Shown in pieces: positions 36,173-44,606 of a stretch of DNA of 64,000 nt; positions within the stretch are counted from its first letter, which is position 1, and every line of letters begins with the position of its first letter. The notes under the pieces are model-generated. The model did no database searches. It was not told the DNA's origin and worked only from the letters and a program-made list of their open reading frames with translations. Made by a program: the position numbers and the translations under genes. This DNA is from Acidobacteriota bacterium (GTDB taxonomy: Bacteria; Acidobacteriota; Terriglobia; Terriglobales; Acidobacteriaceae): positions 806,001 through 870,000 of the forward strand of contig JAFDVP010000001.1 in assembly GCA_018268895.1 (NCBI GenBank). Direction: 5' to 3'.

Positions 36173-38737
36173 ATGACGATGGAAAAACGGGGCACGGACA
36201 AGATTGAGGATCTCGGCGTCGCCGAGACACCGGAAGATGTCGCTGTACTTTACTCGTGGGCAAATCTTCACGGTGCAAAGTATCGCGACTTCTCGGCTTC
36301 CCGCCGGGAGTACCGCGCCCAGTTGCGCCATCGCGCTGCCGAGCAGGTCCGCCAGCAGGCGCTCATCGCTCAGGCCGAAGCTGAAGCAGCCGCCTCTGTC
36401 GCCGAAGCGGAGGCGCGCAAGGCTGCGGATGCGGCCCGGCTTGAACCCGGCATCAAATCCGACTCCTCCATCAAGCGGAACCTTCGTAACGCTGAAGAAG
36501 CTGCGCGAACAGCCGCGGCCGAAAGAGTAGAGGCCGCCCGTCGTGCTGAAGCTGCCGCAACCGCCGAGGCCGCCGCCCGCCGCGAAGAGCGCGAGATCGC
36601 AGACGCCCATGCCTCGGCCGAACGCCAGGCCGCCCGCTACGCCGAATCCGAGATCCGACGTCGCGAGGCCAGTATGCGCGGTGTCAATCAGGACGAGGTT
36701 CCCGGTCAGATAACCGATCCCTACACGCCGCAGCCTGCAACGTTTCCACAGGGCAGCTACGCAGAGGCCGTCCGTTACCAGACCACGCCTGTGCAACAGG
36801 AGCAGCGACAGGAGATGTTTCAGCCTCAACAGACGGCCCCGCCGGTCTCAGTCCGGCAGCCGGCCCCCGTTGTCCAGCAGCCGATCGCGCCTGTTCAGCC
36901 TCCGGCGCAGGTCGTCGAATCTATCGTTGCGCGTGGCACCGATTCAAGCTCCTCCCAGCGAAGGCGCCAGGGGTACCGCCCCGACGACGCTTCGGGCGTC
37001 AGACAGATCTATCGCGGACCCGAGTACGACGCTCCGCTAACAGAACGCCGTGCGACCGACTCCGGCCGCATGCCGACCCCCTCGCAGCCGCGCATGGAAA
37101 GCCAGGTTCCCAGGGAACGGAGAACGGTACCCGAGCAGCCGCGCGTCGAGTCGCAGATTCCCCCACAGCCTGCGCCTGCTTCTCCAGGGGCGGGTTCGTC
37201 TGCCTCTGGATCCGGAGTGGCCGGTTCCAGCAGTGGCGGGCGGCACCCATTCAACGCCCAGGCTACGCCGCGGCAGGATGTCGTGCGCGGGGATGCGGTG
37301 AAACCTGCCCCCGCTCCTGCCGGAGTGTCCCAGCTGCGCCCCACCATTCCGCCAGGCGCGCCTGCACACAACACACCTCCTGCGCGTTCAGTGGAACCTG
37401 CGCCGATCGCGCCGTTCTGGGAGCACTCGCGCCCCGTAGAGCGGGCCGCTACCGGATTCAACACCGTTTACGATCCGAATCGCGAGCCTGCGCCGGGCTC
37501 TGCATCGGCCATGCTCCCGATAGCTCAACCAATTGCGCGAACTGAGCCTGCTGCCGCACCGCGGCCGGTTTCGCCATTCTCGCAGCCGCCGGTTATCGGC
37601 GACCCAACCCGCGGACGCAGAGCGCAGGACGACTTCACCATGGATCGTTCCGTTGGCTTCCCAGCGATTCAGCGGGCTGGAACCGGTGCGCAGCCGCCGT
37701 ATTTTGGAGAGCAACAGCTTCCGCCATCGCCGCAGATCGCCGAATCCGGCCCCAATACGCCATTTTCCGCCGATCCCGCGGGTCCGGCGTGGTTTTATGC
37801 TCCCGCAGCTTCTGCTGAGCCTCAACCGCAGTTCGGCAATCCTGTGCAGCTACCCTCGGTCGCAGAGACGCTTCAGCACTCCCGCGAGCGCGTCGCCGCT
37901 CGCTGGTATGCGCTCAAGGGGGTCTTCGAGCAGCCGGGTGAAACGGTGGAGCAGGTTCCCGTTCGCCAGAAAGAGATTCGCACTCCCGTCCTTGCCGTCT
38001 TCTCGCTTGCGGGTGGCGTCGGCAAGACCAGTCTCGTCGCCACCATTGGAAGGTCCCTCTCCTCGCTTGGGGAAAAGGTACTGCTTACCGATACGACCTC
38101 ACACGGTCTGCTTCCGTTCTACTTTGGCGCCAGCGAGCTCAGACAGGGAACGGTCCGCACCTTCTCGCCGCCCAGCGGCAGCACAGACGCGCCGATCTAT
38201 CTGGTCAGCTACGACGTTCCCACGGAGAAGGCTGAGCAGCCGGAGAAGGAAAAGCTGGTTGAAGACATCCTCAACAACAATCGCGGAACCCATCGCATCA
38301 TGCTGGATCTTACCGTCAATTCGGCATGGATCATCCGCTACATGGCCCGCATGAATCCGACAGTGCTGGTTCCGCTGGCCCCCGACATGAATTCGGTCAT
38401 CAGCCTTCAAGCCATAGAGAAGTTCTTCCAGGGGATGGTCGACGCCGACGGACGGCCTTTGCAGCCCTACTACCTGATCAATCAATTCGATGTCTCGCTG
38501 CCGCTGCATCTCGATGTGCGAGAGGTGCTGCGCCGCCAGCTTGGCGACCGCCTCCTGCCGTTCGTCATCCACCGCGCGCCCGAGGTCTCCGAGGCCCTGG
38601 CCGAAGGAATGACGGTCGTCGACTATGCGCCGGAGTCGCCGGTTTCGGGAGATTACATGAATGTCGCAACCTGGCTGCGCACCGTTGCGGCCCCTGCCAC
38701 GGCAGGTTTCCGCAATGTGCGCTGGAGTGAGCGATGA
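36173..38737 (+). CDS. bcsQ: BcsQ-type cellulose biosynthesis ATPase with long N-terminal extension
   Basis: The 854-residue protein ends in a MinD/ParA-like domain (about residues 595-854) of BcsQ type, with P-loop A613-GGVGKTS. The first lysine of the deviant Walker A is replaced by alanine; E. coli BcsQ also lacks it. BcsQ helps place and assemble the cellulose synthase complex at the inner membrane. Residues 10-50 (EDVAVLYSWANLHGAKYRDF, then SASRREY) resemble the small partner BcsR, which is a separate gene in E. coli. Residues 60-200 are an Ala/Glu/Arg helical or coiled stretch and 210-590 are Pro/Gln-rich and probably disordered. An ATG at 36179 is an alternative start. Its stop overlaps the bcsAB start. 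Confidence 0.88.
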   Translation: MTMEKRGTDKIEDLGVAETPEDVAVLYSWANLHGAKYRDFSASRREYRAQLRHRAAEQVRQQALIAQAEAEAAASVAEAEARKAADAARLEPGIKSDSSIKRNLRNAEEAARTAAAERVEAARRAEAAATAEAAARREEREIADAHASAERQAARYAESEIRRREASMRGVNQDEVPGQITDPYTPQPATFPQGSYAEAVRYQTTPVQQEQRQEMFQPQQTAPPVSVRQPAPVVQQPIAPVQPPAQVVESIVARGTDSSSSQRRRQGYRPDDASGVRQIYRGPEYDAPLTERRATDSGRMPTPSQPRMESQVPRERRTVPEQPRVESQIPPQPAPASPGAGSSASGSGVAGSSSGGRHPFNAQATPRQDVVRGDAVKPAPAPAGVSQLRPTIPPGAPAHNTPPARSVEPAPIAPFWEHSRPVERAATGFNTVYDPNREPAPGSASAMLPIAQPIARTEPAAAPRPVSPFSQPPVIGDPTRGRRAQDDFTMDRSVGFPAIQRAGTGAQPPYFGEQQLPPSPQIAESGPNTPFSADPAGPAWFYAPAASAEPQPQFGNPVQLPSVAETLQHSRERVAARWYALKGVFEQPGETVEQVPVRQKEIRTPVLAVFSLAGGVGKTSLVATIGRSLSSLGEKVLLTDTTSHGLLPFYFGASELRQGTVRTFSPPSGSTDAPIYLVSYDVPTEKAEQPEKEKLVEDILNNNRGTHRIMLDLTVNSAWIIRYMARMNPTVLVPLAPDMNSVISLQAIEKFFQGMVDADGRPLQPYYLINQFDVSLPLHLDVREVLRRQLGDRLLPFVIHRAPEVSEALAEGMTVVDYAPESPVSGDYMNVATWLRTVAAPATAGFRNVRWSER

Positions 38738-41700
38738 GCGATTCGCCACTCTGGCGCGAGTTTGAATCCGGCGATGGGCTTCTCCTCAGGTTGCTCCGCT
38801 TTGTCATTGTCGTGGCGGGCATCGTCTTCCTGTTTTCGACGGCGATCCTCGAGCTGACCTGGCCGCAGCAGCTTGTCCTTGGTCTGCTGACCGTCCTTGT
38901 CGCCATCTGGATGGACCGCAGTTCCAGTTCTTACCTCGTCACGCTGACGCTGATGATTGCGTCCATGTACTCGACCTTCCGGTACGGGTTCTGGCGTATC
39001 GCGACGACAGGCAAGTTCTTCTTCGATCCCGGCTCCAAGTGGAGCGTTCTCGACGGCTTCTTCATCTCCATGCTGCTGCTGGCCGAGGCCTACGCCTTCA
39101 TCATCCTCTTCCTCGGCTATCTTCAGACCGTCTGGCCGCTGCGGCGCACCCCTGTGCCGCTTCCGGAAGACCCACATGTCTGGCCCTCGGTCGATCTGCT
39201 GATCCCCACTTACAACGAGCCTCTCAGCGTGGTGAAGTACACCGCACTCGCCTCGATGAATATCGACTGGCCCGCCGACAAGCTCAATGTCTATATTCTC
39301 GACGACGGCAAGCGCGAGGAGTTTCGCAAGTTCGCCGAAGAGGCCGGCATCGGCTACATGACGCGCGACGACAACGCCCACGCGAAGGCCGGCAACATCA
39401 ACCGCGCGCTTGCCCGGCTCGACTCGCCCTTTGTCGCCATCTTCGACTGCGATCACGTCCCCACGCGCAGCTTCCTGCAAGTTACACTCGGCTGGTTTCT
39501 TCGCGACAACAAGCTGGCGATGCTCCAGACGCCGCACCACTTCTATTCGCCCGACCCGTTCGAGCGCAACCTCGGCCAGTTCCGCACCATCCCCAATGAA
39601 GGAGAGCTCTTCTACGGTATCGTCCAGGACGGCAACGACTTCTGGAACGCGACCTTCTTCTGCGGCTCCTGCGCCATCCTGCGCCGCACCGCGCTCGACG
39701 AGATCGGCGGCATCGCCGTCGAGACCGTCACCGAAGACGCCCACACCTCGCTGCGCATGCAGATGAACGGCTGGAACACGGCCTACATCAACATTCCTCA
39801 GGCCGCCGGTCTCGCTACAGAGCGTCTCAGCGGCCATGTAAAACAGCGTATTCGCTGGGCCCGCGGCATGATCCAGATCATGCGCACCGACAACCCGCTC
39901 TTTGCGAAGGGCCTCAAGCCGGCGCAGCGTCTCTGCTACTTCAACGCGATGACGCACTTCCTGTATGCGTTGCCGCGCCTCATCTTCCTGACGGCTCCGC
40001 TGATCTACCTCATCCTCGGCCAGGTCAACGTACCCGGTTACTGGGCTGCGATTCTGGCTTATGCGCTTCCGCATCTTTTCCTGTCGAGCATTACCAACTC
40101 GCGCATTCAGGGCAATCATCGCCACTCGTTCTGGAACGAGATCTACGAGACCGTACTTGCGCCGTTCATCTTTCTGCCGACCATGCTTGCACTGATCAAT
40201 CCCAAGCTCGGCAGCTTCGATGTAACGGCAAAGGGCGGCGTCGTCAACCGACGATTCTTTGATACGCGCATCGCGCGGCCGTTTCTGTTCATGATGTCGC
40301 TCAACCTCCTTGGAGCGCTGCTCGCGATCCCGCGCCTCTTCTATGTCCCGTTGCCTTATATCGGCGATCTCTACGATGCGGGCCACTCCGGCACCGTCAT
40401 CATGAACCTGGTCTGGGTCTGCTTCAACATGGTCATCCTTGGCGTCTGCTCCGCGGTCGCCTGGGAGAGCCAGCAGCGCCGCCAGACCGTGCGCATCGAG
40501 ATGGCCGCGCCGGTCCAGGCCCGCATGGCAAATGGAAGCCTGATTCAGGGGACCACCTACGATATGTCCAGCGGCGGCCTGATGATGAAGATGGAGCGCG
40601 ACTTTGTCGCTTCTCCCGGCGATTCCATCAAGCTCTCCATGCCGGTGCTCGACGGCGACGCCATCTTGCCCGCAACCGTTATCGAGATCAGCGGAAACAT
40701 TATTCGCGCTCAGTTCGATCCGCTGACTCTCCAGGAAGAAGAAGCGCTGACCATGATCCTCTACTCCCGCGCGGATACCTGGCTGGGATGGGGAGAGAAC
40801 CGCGAACCCGACCAGCCCATGAAGAGCCTGGGACTCATTTTGAAGCTCGCCGTAAAAGGGCTGTCGGAGACGGCAAGAGGTTTGATGAAGACTACAAAGA
40901 AGACCGCGCCGAAGGGCAAGCTCGTCACCAGCATCTCTCCGCTGCTCCTGCTGGCGCTCCTGTTTTCGGCTACAACGCTGCTCGCTCAGCCCGATCCTAC
41001 TTCGGCGCTTACGGTCTCCGATACAGGGGTGCAGGCACGCACTGTTGCTCCCGGCACATTCGACAATCTCTTTACGCTTGCCGACCTCGGCGTACCCGAC
41101 ACCATCGTCCTTCGCGGAGTCGACGCCTACCACACCGTCTACTTCTCGTTGCCGCAGACGCAGATCGTCAAGACGGCCACGATGAAGCTGCAATACCACT
41201 TCTCACCCGGCCTGATCCCGTCGCTCAGCCATCTCAAGGTCTCGCTCAACGGAACGCTCTTCGCCACGTTGCCGGTCACCCTCAAGCCGACGCCTCCCGG
41301 CCCTTCGGATCCCAATGGCACCCGCGCCGAGAACAGCGCGCTGCTCGAAGCGACCCTCACGCTGCCAGCCGAGATGCTGGTGCGCGACAACCAGCTCACC
41401 TTCGAGTTCGTCGGCCACTACACCATGGAGTGCGAAGACCCCTCGCACACCGCGCTGTGGAGCCACGTCGACGCCACGTCGACCATCGAGCTAGCCGGCT
41501 CGCTGCTGCCGCTTAAGGACGACCTCAAGCTGCTCCCGCTGCCGTTCTACGACTCCAAGGTCAATCTGCATCCGTCGATCCCGATCGTCTTTTTTGGACA
41601 GCCGTCGCCTCGCTCTCTTCAGGCGGCAGGCATTGTCTCGTCATGGTTCGGTGTCCTCACCGACTCCCGGGCAATCCGCTTCCCAGTCTCGCTCGGCACG

Positions 41701-43191
41701 ATCCCCGCGGGTAATGCCATCGTCATCGCCGAAAACTCAGGCGATCTTCCCGCCGGCCTCAAGGCGGGAGGCGCATCCGGCCCCACGATCACGATGCGGC
41801 CCAACCCCAACGACCCCTACTCCAAGGTGCTGGTTCTCACCGGAGACAACGCCGACGATCTGCTGACTGCCGCGCTCGGACTTGCGCTTCAGCGCGACAT
41901 GCTCTCCGGCGACTCCGCGCGCATCGGATCGCTCAAGATGCCCGCTGTCCGCGAGCCCGACGACGCACCGCGCTGGCTCTCGACCGAACGCATCACTCCA
42001 GTTGGAGACATCGCGCAGACGGGCGACCTCCAGGGCGATGGCTCGGTGCCTATGCGTATCTACATGCGCGTGCCGCCTGACCTTTACTACGGCCAGATGC
42101 AGAACCTCTCCTTCCATCTCGGCTATCGGTACAACGGGATTCCCATCTCCAACGAGAGCTCGATGCAGGTCTATATGAACGACGCCTACATCAGCTCCAC
42201 GCCTTTGCCCCACACGGAGAATGCCTCGGCGCAGCTCGAAACAGTAGTGCCGGTTCCCGTTGGCAACATGCGGCCGTTCTCCAACACCTTTATGTCGCAG
42301 TTCATCTTTCTGCTCGCCAAGAAAGGGAAGTGCCAGGACACCGCGCCCTACAACATGAAGGCGGCGATTCTCAAGGATTCCTATCTCGACATCAAGGACA
42401 TCCCGCACTGGACCGCGCTGCCCAACCTTGAGATCTTCGCCAACGCGGGGTATCCCTTCACCCGGCGCGCCGACTTGTCCGACACGACAGTCGTTCTCCC
42501 CGGCTCTCCAGCCGCCGACGAGATCGAGACATACCTCACGCTGATGGGGCACTTCGGCAGCCAGACCGGCTATCCCGTCACCAATGTCAGCGTCACCGAC
42601 GCCGACGGCATGAAGACCGACGGGCGCAAGGATTACCTCGTCATTGGCACTGTCGATGACTCGCCCGCTCTCACCAAGCTCAATCCCTCGCTTCCTGTCG
42701 TCGTCGATGGCAGCGGACTTCACATTCAGGACACGCAGGGCTTCTTCGCCTCGATGCAGCACGCCTGGTGGAAGGTCCGCAGCTCGGATCACATTCAGTC
42801 CGGCCAGCTTGAGACCGCCGGAGGCCTCCCCGACGTTCTCATTGAGGGCATGGAATGGCCTGCGCGCTCCGGACGCTCGGTTGTTCTCGTCGCCCTGCGC
42901 GACCATGCCGTCGTGCCCAACTTCCTCTCCGTCTTCCTCAAGACCGCGCAGTCCAGCGACATCTCGCAGTCGGTCAGCGTGCTGCACGGGCGCCGTTTCT
43001 CCTCCTACCGCATTGGCAACGACGTCTACTACGTCGGCTCGCTGTCGCTGTGGACGCGCATCAACCTGTTCTTCTCCCAGTTCCAGTGGTCGATGGTGCT
43101 CGGCACGTTCATCATCTGCTTCCTGCTGGCGACCATCGTCCGGGCATCGCTGCGCCACCGCGCCCGTGTGCGGCTCCAGGGAAATGACTAG
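38734..43191 (+). CDS. bcsAB: Fused cellulose synthase BcsA-BcsB
   Basis: One 1,485-residue chain holds both synthase subunits. Residues 1-580 are the membrane GT2 synthase: YILDDGKREEF near 188, FDCDHVP near 237, TVTEDAHTSLRM near 332 and KQRIRWARG near 370 are the D, DxD, TED and QxxRW motifs. A PilZ domain (about 582-690; RRQTVRIE and DMSSGGL) binds cyclic di-GMP. A hydrophobic segment near 734-750 leads to the BcsB carbohydrate-binding region (755-1445), and a C-terminal helix (WSMVLGTFIICFLLATIV) anchors it. In E. coli these are two genes; a fused AcsAB is known from Komagataeibacter. There is no internal stop or frameshift. The start overlaps the bcsQ stop (ATGA). Confidence 0.95.
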   Translation: MSDSPLWREFESGDGLLLRLLRFVIVVAGIVFLFSTAILELTWPQQLVLGLLTVLVAIWMDRSSSSYLVTLTLMIASMYSTFRYGFWRIATTGKFFFDPGSKWSVLDGFFISMLLLAEAYAFIILFLGYLQTVWPLRRTPVPLPEDPHVWPSVDLLIPTYNEPLSVVKYTALASMNIDWPADKLNVYILDDGKREEFRKFAEEAGIGYMTRDDNAHAKAGNINRALARLDSPFVAIFDCDHVPTRSFLQVTLGWFLRDNKLAMLQTPHHFYSPDPFERNLGQFRTIPNEGELFYGIVQDGNDFWNATFFCGSCAILRRTALDEIGGIAVETVTEDAHTSLRMQMNGWNTAYINIPQAAGLATERLSGHVKQRIRWARGMIQIMRTDNPLFAKGLKPAQRLCYFNAMTHFLYALPRLIFLTAPLIYLILGQVNVPGYWAAILAYALPHLFLSSITNSRIQGNHRHSFWNEIYETVLAPFIFLPTMLALINPKLGSFDVTAKGGVVNRRFFDTRIARPFLFMMSLNLLGALLAIPRLFYVPLPYIGDLYDAGHSGTVIMNLVWVCFNMVILGVCSAVAWESQQRRQTVRIEMAAPVQARMANGSLIQGTTYDMSSGGLMMKMERDFVASPGDSIKLSMPVLDGDAILPATVIEISGNIIRAQFDPLTLQEEEALTMILYSRADTWLGWGENREPDQPMKSLGLILKLAVKGLSETARGLMKTTKKTAPKGKLVTSISPLLLLALLFSATTLLAQPDPTSALTVSDTGVQARTVAPGTFDNLFTLADLGVPDTIVLRGVDAYHTVYFSLPQTQIVKTATMKLQYHFSPGLIPSLSHLKVSLNGTLFATLPVTLKPTPPGPSDPNGTRAENSALLEATLTLPAEMLVRDNQLTFEFVGHYTMECEDPSHTALWSHVDATSTIELAGSLLPLKDDLKLLPLPFYDSKVNLHPSIPIVFFGQPSPRSLQAAGIVSSWFGVLTDSRAIRFPVSLGTIPAGNAIVIAENSGDLPAGLKAGGASGPTITMRPNPNDPYSKVLVLTGDNADDLLTAALGLALQRDMLSGDSARIGSLKMPAVREPDDAPRWLSTERITPVGDIAQTGDLQGDGSVPMRIYMRVPPDLYYGQMQNLSFHLGYRYNGIPISNESSMQVYMNDAYISSTPLPHTENASAQLETVVPVPVGNMRPFSNTFMSQFIFLLAKKGKCQDTAPYNMKAAILKDSYLDIKDIPHWTALPNLEIFANAGYPFTRRADLSDTTVVLPGSPAADEIETYLTLMGHFGSQTGYPVTNVSVTDADGMKTDGRKDYLVIGTVDDSPALTKLNPSLPVVVDGSGLHIQDTQGFFASMQHAWWKVRSSDHIQSGQLETAGGLPDVLIEGMEWPARSGRSVVLVALRDHAVVPNFLSVFLKTAQSSDISQSVSVLHGRRFSSYRIGNDVYYVGSLSLWTRINLFFSQFQWSMVLGTFIICFLLATIVRASLRHRARVRLQGND

Positions 43192-43228
43192 GTCATCGTG
43201 AATGTGGCTGTTGAAGGGCTCAATGTTT

Positions 43229-43262
43229 CGCAAACGGCACGGCTTCAGCCATGCCGTTTGCG
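43229..43262. repeat. Strong hairpin between bcsAB and bcsZ
   Basis: CGCAAACGGCA and TGCCGTTTGCG are perfect 11-base inverted arms. Inside them GGC-TTCA-GCC forms a further 3-bp stem. No T-run follows, so it is not a standard terminator. It may set relative expression of bcsAB and bcsZ by stabilising or attenuating the transcript. Confidence 0.6.
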
Positions 43263-43312
43263 TCCACTCTAAAGGAGTCGCTCGTCTGAAACGCTCACAC
43301 CACGGCCGCAGG

Positions 43313-44458
43313 ATGTACCGCAACATGGTGGCAGCCCTCCTGCTTTCGACCGCGCTTTCGACCCTCTGCCTCGCGCAACCCGCGTGGCCGCTCTGGGACA
43401 GCTACAACCGCATCGTCATCGACCAGCAGGGCCGTGTCATCGACCATAGTGCGCAGGACCGCACCACCAGCGAAGGCCAGTCCTACGCCATGTTCTTTGC
43501 TCTTGTGGCGAACGACCGCGCGCGCTTCGACAAGCTGCTTCATTGGACGGAGATCAACCTCGCTGGCGGTGATCTCACCCAGCATCTGCCCGCCTGGAGC
43601 TGGGGCAAGGCGGGCGATGGCTCCTGGAAACCGCTCGACCTGCATCCAGCCTCGGACGCCGACCTCTGGATGGCCTACTCCCTTATCGAAGCGGGACGTC
43701 TCTGGAAGGATCCCCACTACGACCGTCTCGGAATGGCGCTGGCCGCTCAAGTCGCGCAGCAGGAGGCAGTCTTTGTTCCGGGACTTGGAACCACGCTGCT
43801 TCCCGGACCCACCGGCTTTCACCCCGACGCGCAAACCTGGATCATCAACCCCTGCTACCTCCAGCCCTCGATTCTTGCCCGCCTTTCGAAGGCGATGCCC
43901 AATGGCCCCTGGGCCGCCATCCTGGATTCGCTCGACCCCATCCTCGCTCAGGGTTCGGGCGCGGGATATGCGATGGATTGGGTTACAGCCGGAACCGGCA
44001 TCCATCCCTCCGCTACTCCCACCCAGCACGCCTCGGGCGATGCAGGTTCGATGCCCGTAGGAGGCTACGAGGCCATCCGCGTCTATTTATGGCTCGGCAT
44101 CGCAGACCCCGGTACGCGCAATCTGCATGGCCTTCTGGCCCGTGTTCCGGCGATGGCCTCGTATCTACAGTCGCACCCCGTTCCCCCGCAGCAGGTCGAT
44201 GCGCTGGGAAGGGTCGTGAACCCCAACGGACCCCCCGGTTTCTCGGCTGCGCTCATTCCATATCTCCGCGCCCTTGGAAAAGACTCCGAGGCGAAGATCC
44301 AGTCCGACCGTCTGGCCTCCACCCGCGACGCAACAACCGGCTTGTACGGAAAGAGCGCCGACTACTATGATCAGAATCTCGCACTGTTCGCAACTGGTTG
44401 GTCCGAAGGGAGATTCCGCTTCGATCGCGACGGAAAGCTCCACGTAAAGTGGAAGTAA
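43313..44458 (+). CDS. bcsZ: Periplasmic endo-1,4-beta-glucanase, GH8 (BcsZ)
   Basis: A 381-residue glycoside hydrolase family 8 enzyme that trims cellulose during secretion. The signal peptide is MVAALLLSTALSTLCLAQ. The general acid is E54 in TTSEGQSYAM, and the family signature PASDADLWMAYSL (D115, D117) is intact. Length matches BcsZ. The start is uncertain: the ATG at 43313 gives the best signal peptide but has no clear ribosome-binding site. An ATG at 43223 has AAGGG upstream but would add 30 residues and put the hairpin inside the coding region. AAAGGAG at 43271 precedes no usable start. Confidence 0.93.
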   Translation: MYRNMVAALLLSTALSTLCLAQPAWPLWDSYNRIVIDQQGRVIDHSAQDRTTSEGQSYAMFFALVANDRARFDKLLHWTEINLAGGDLTQHLPAWSWGKAGDGSWKPLDLHPASDADLWMAYSLIEAGRLWKDPHYDRLGMALAAQVAQQEAVFVPGLGTTLLPGPTGFHPDAQTWIINPCYLQPSILARLSKAMPNGPWAAILDSLDPILAQGSGAGYAMDWVTAGTGIHPSATPTQHASGDAGSMPVGGYEAIRVYLWLGIADPGTRNLHGLLARVPAMASYLQSHPVPPQQVDALGRVVNPNGPPGFSAALIPYLRALGKDSEAKIQSDRLASTRDATTGLYGKSADYYDQNLALFATGWSEGRFRFDRDGKLHVKWK

Positions 44459-44606
44459 ACATGCTTGTGAAAAGAGCTATTGGCAAAGCAGTAAATACAA
44501 GAAAAAAAGGTACAAAACCGGAAAAAAGCGGTAAGCTTCATTAGAATACGTGAGCTGTCGGCGGAAGAAATTGTCGATAGAAGTATCCCGGTAAGTGACG
44601 AGGCGA

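Noticed and set aside
38653..41199. 848-codon minus-strand frame opposite bcsQ/bcsAB
   Set aside because: Antisense to strongly conserved BcsA motifs; composition and lack of any family pattern mark it as a shadow.
44459..44606. Possible cyclic di-GMP riboswitch before bcsC
   Set aside because: The gap is AT-rich with an isolated TAGAAT, but the conserved GEMM helices and tetraloop features could not be found.
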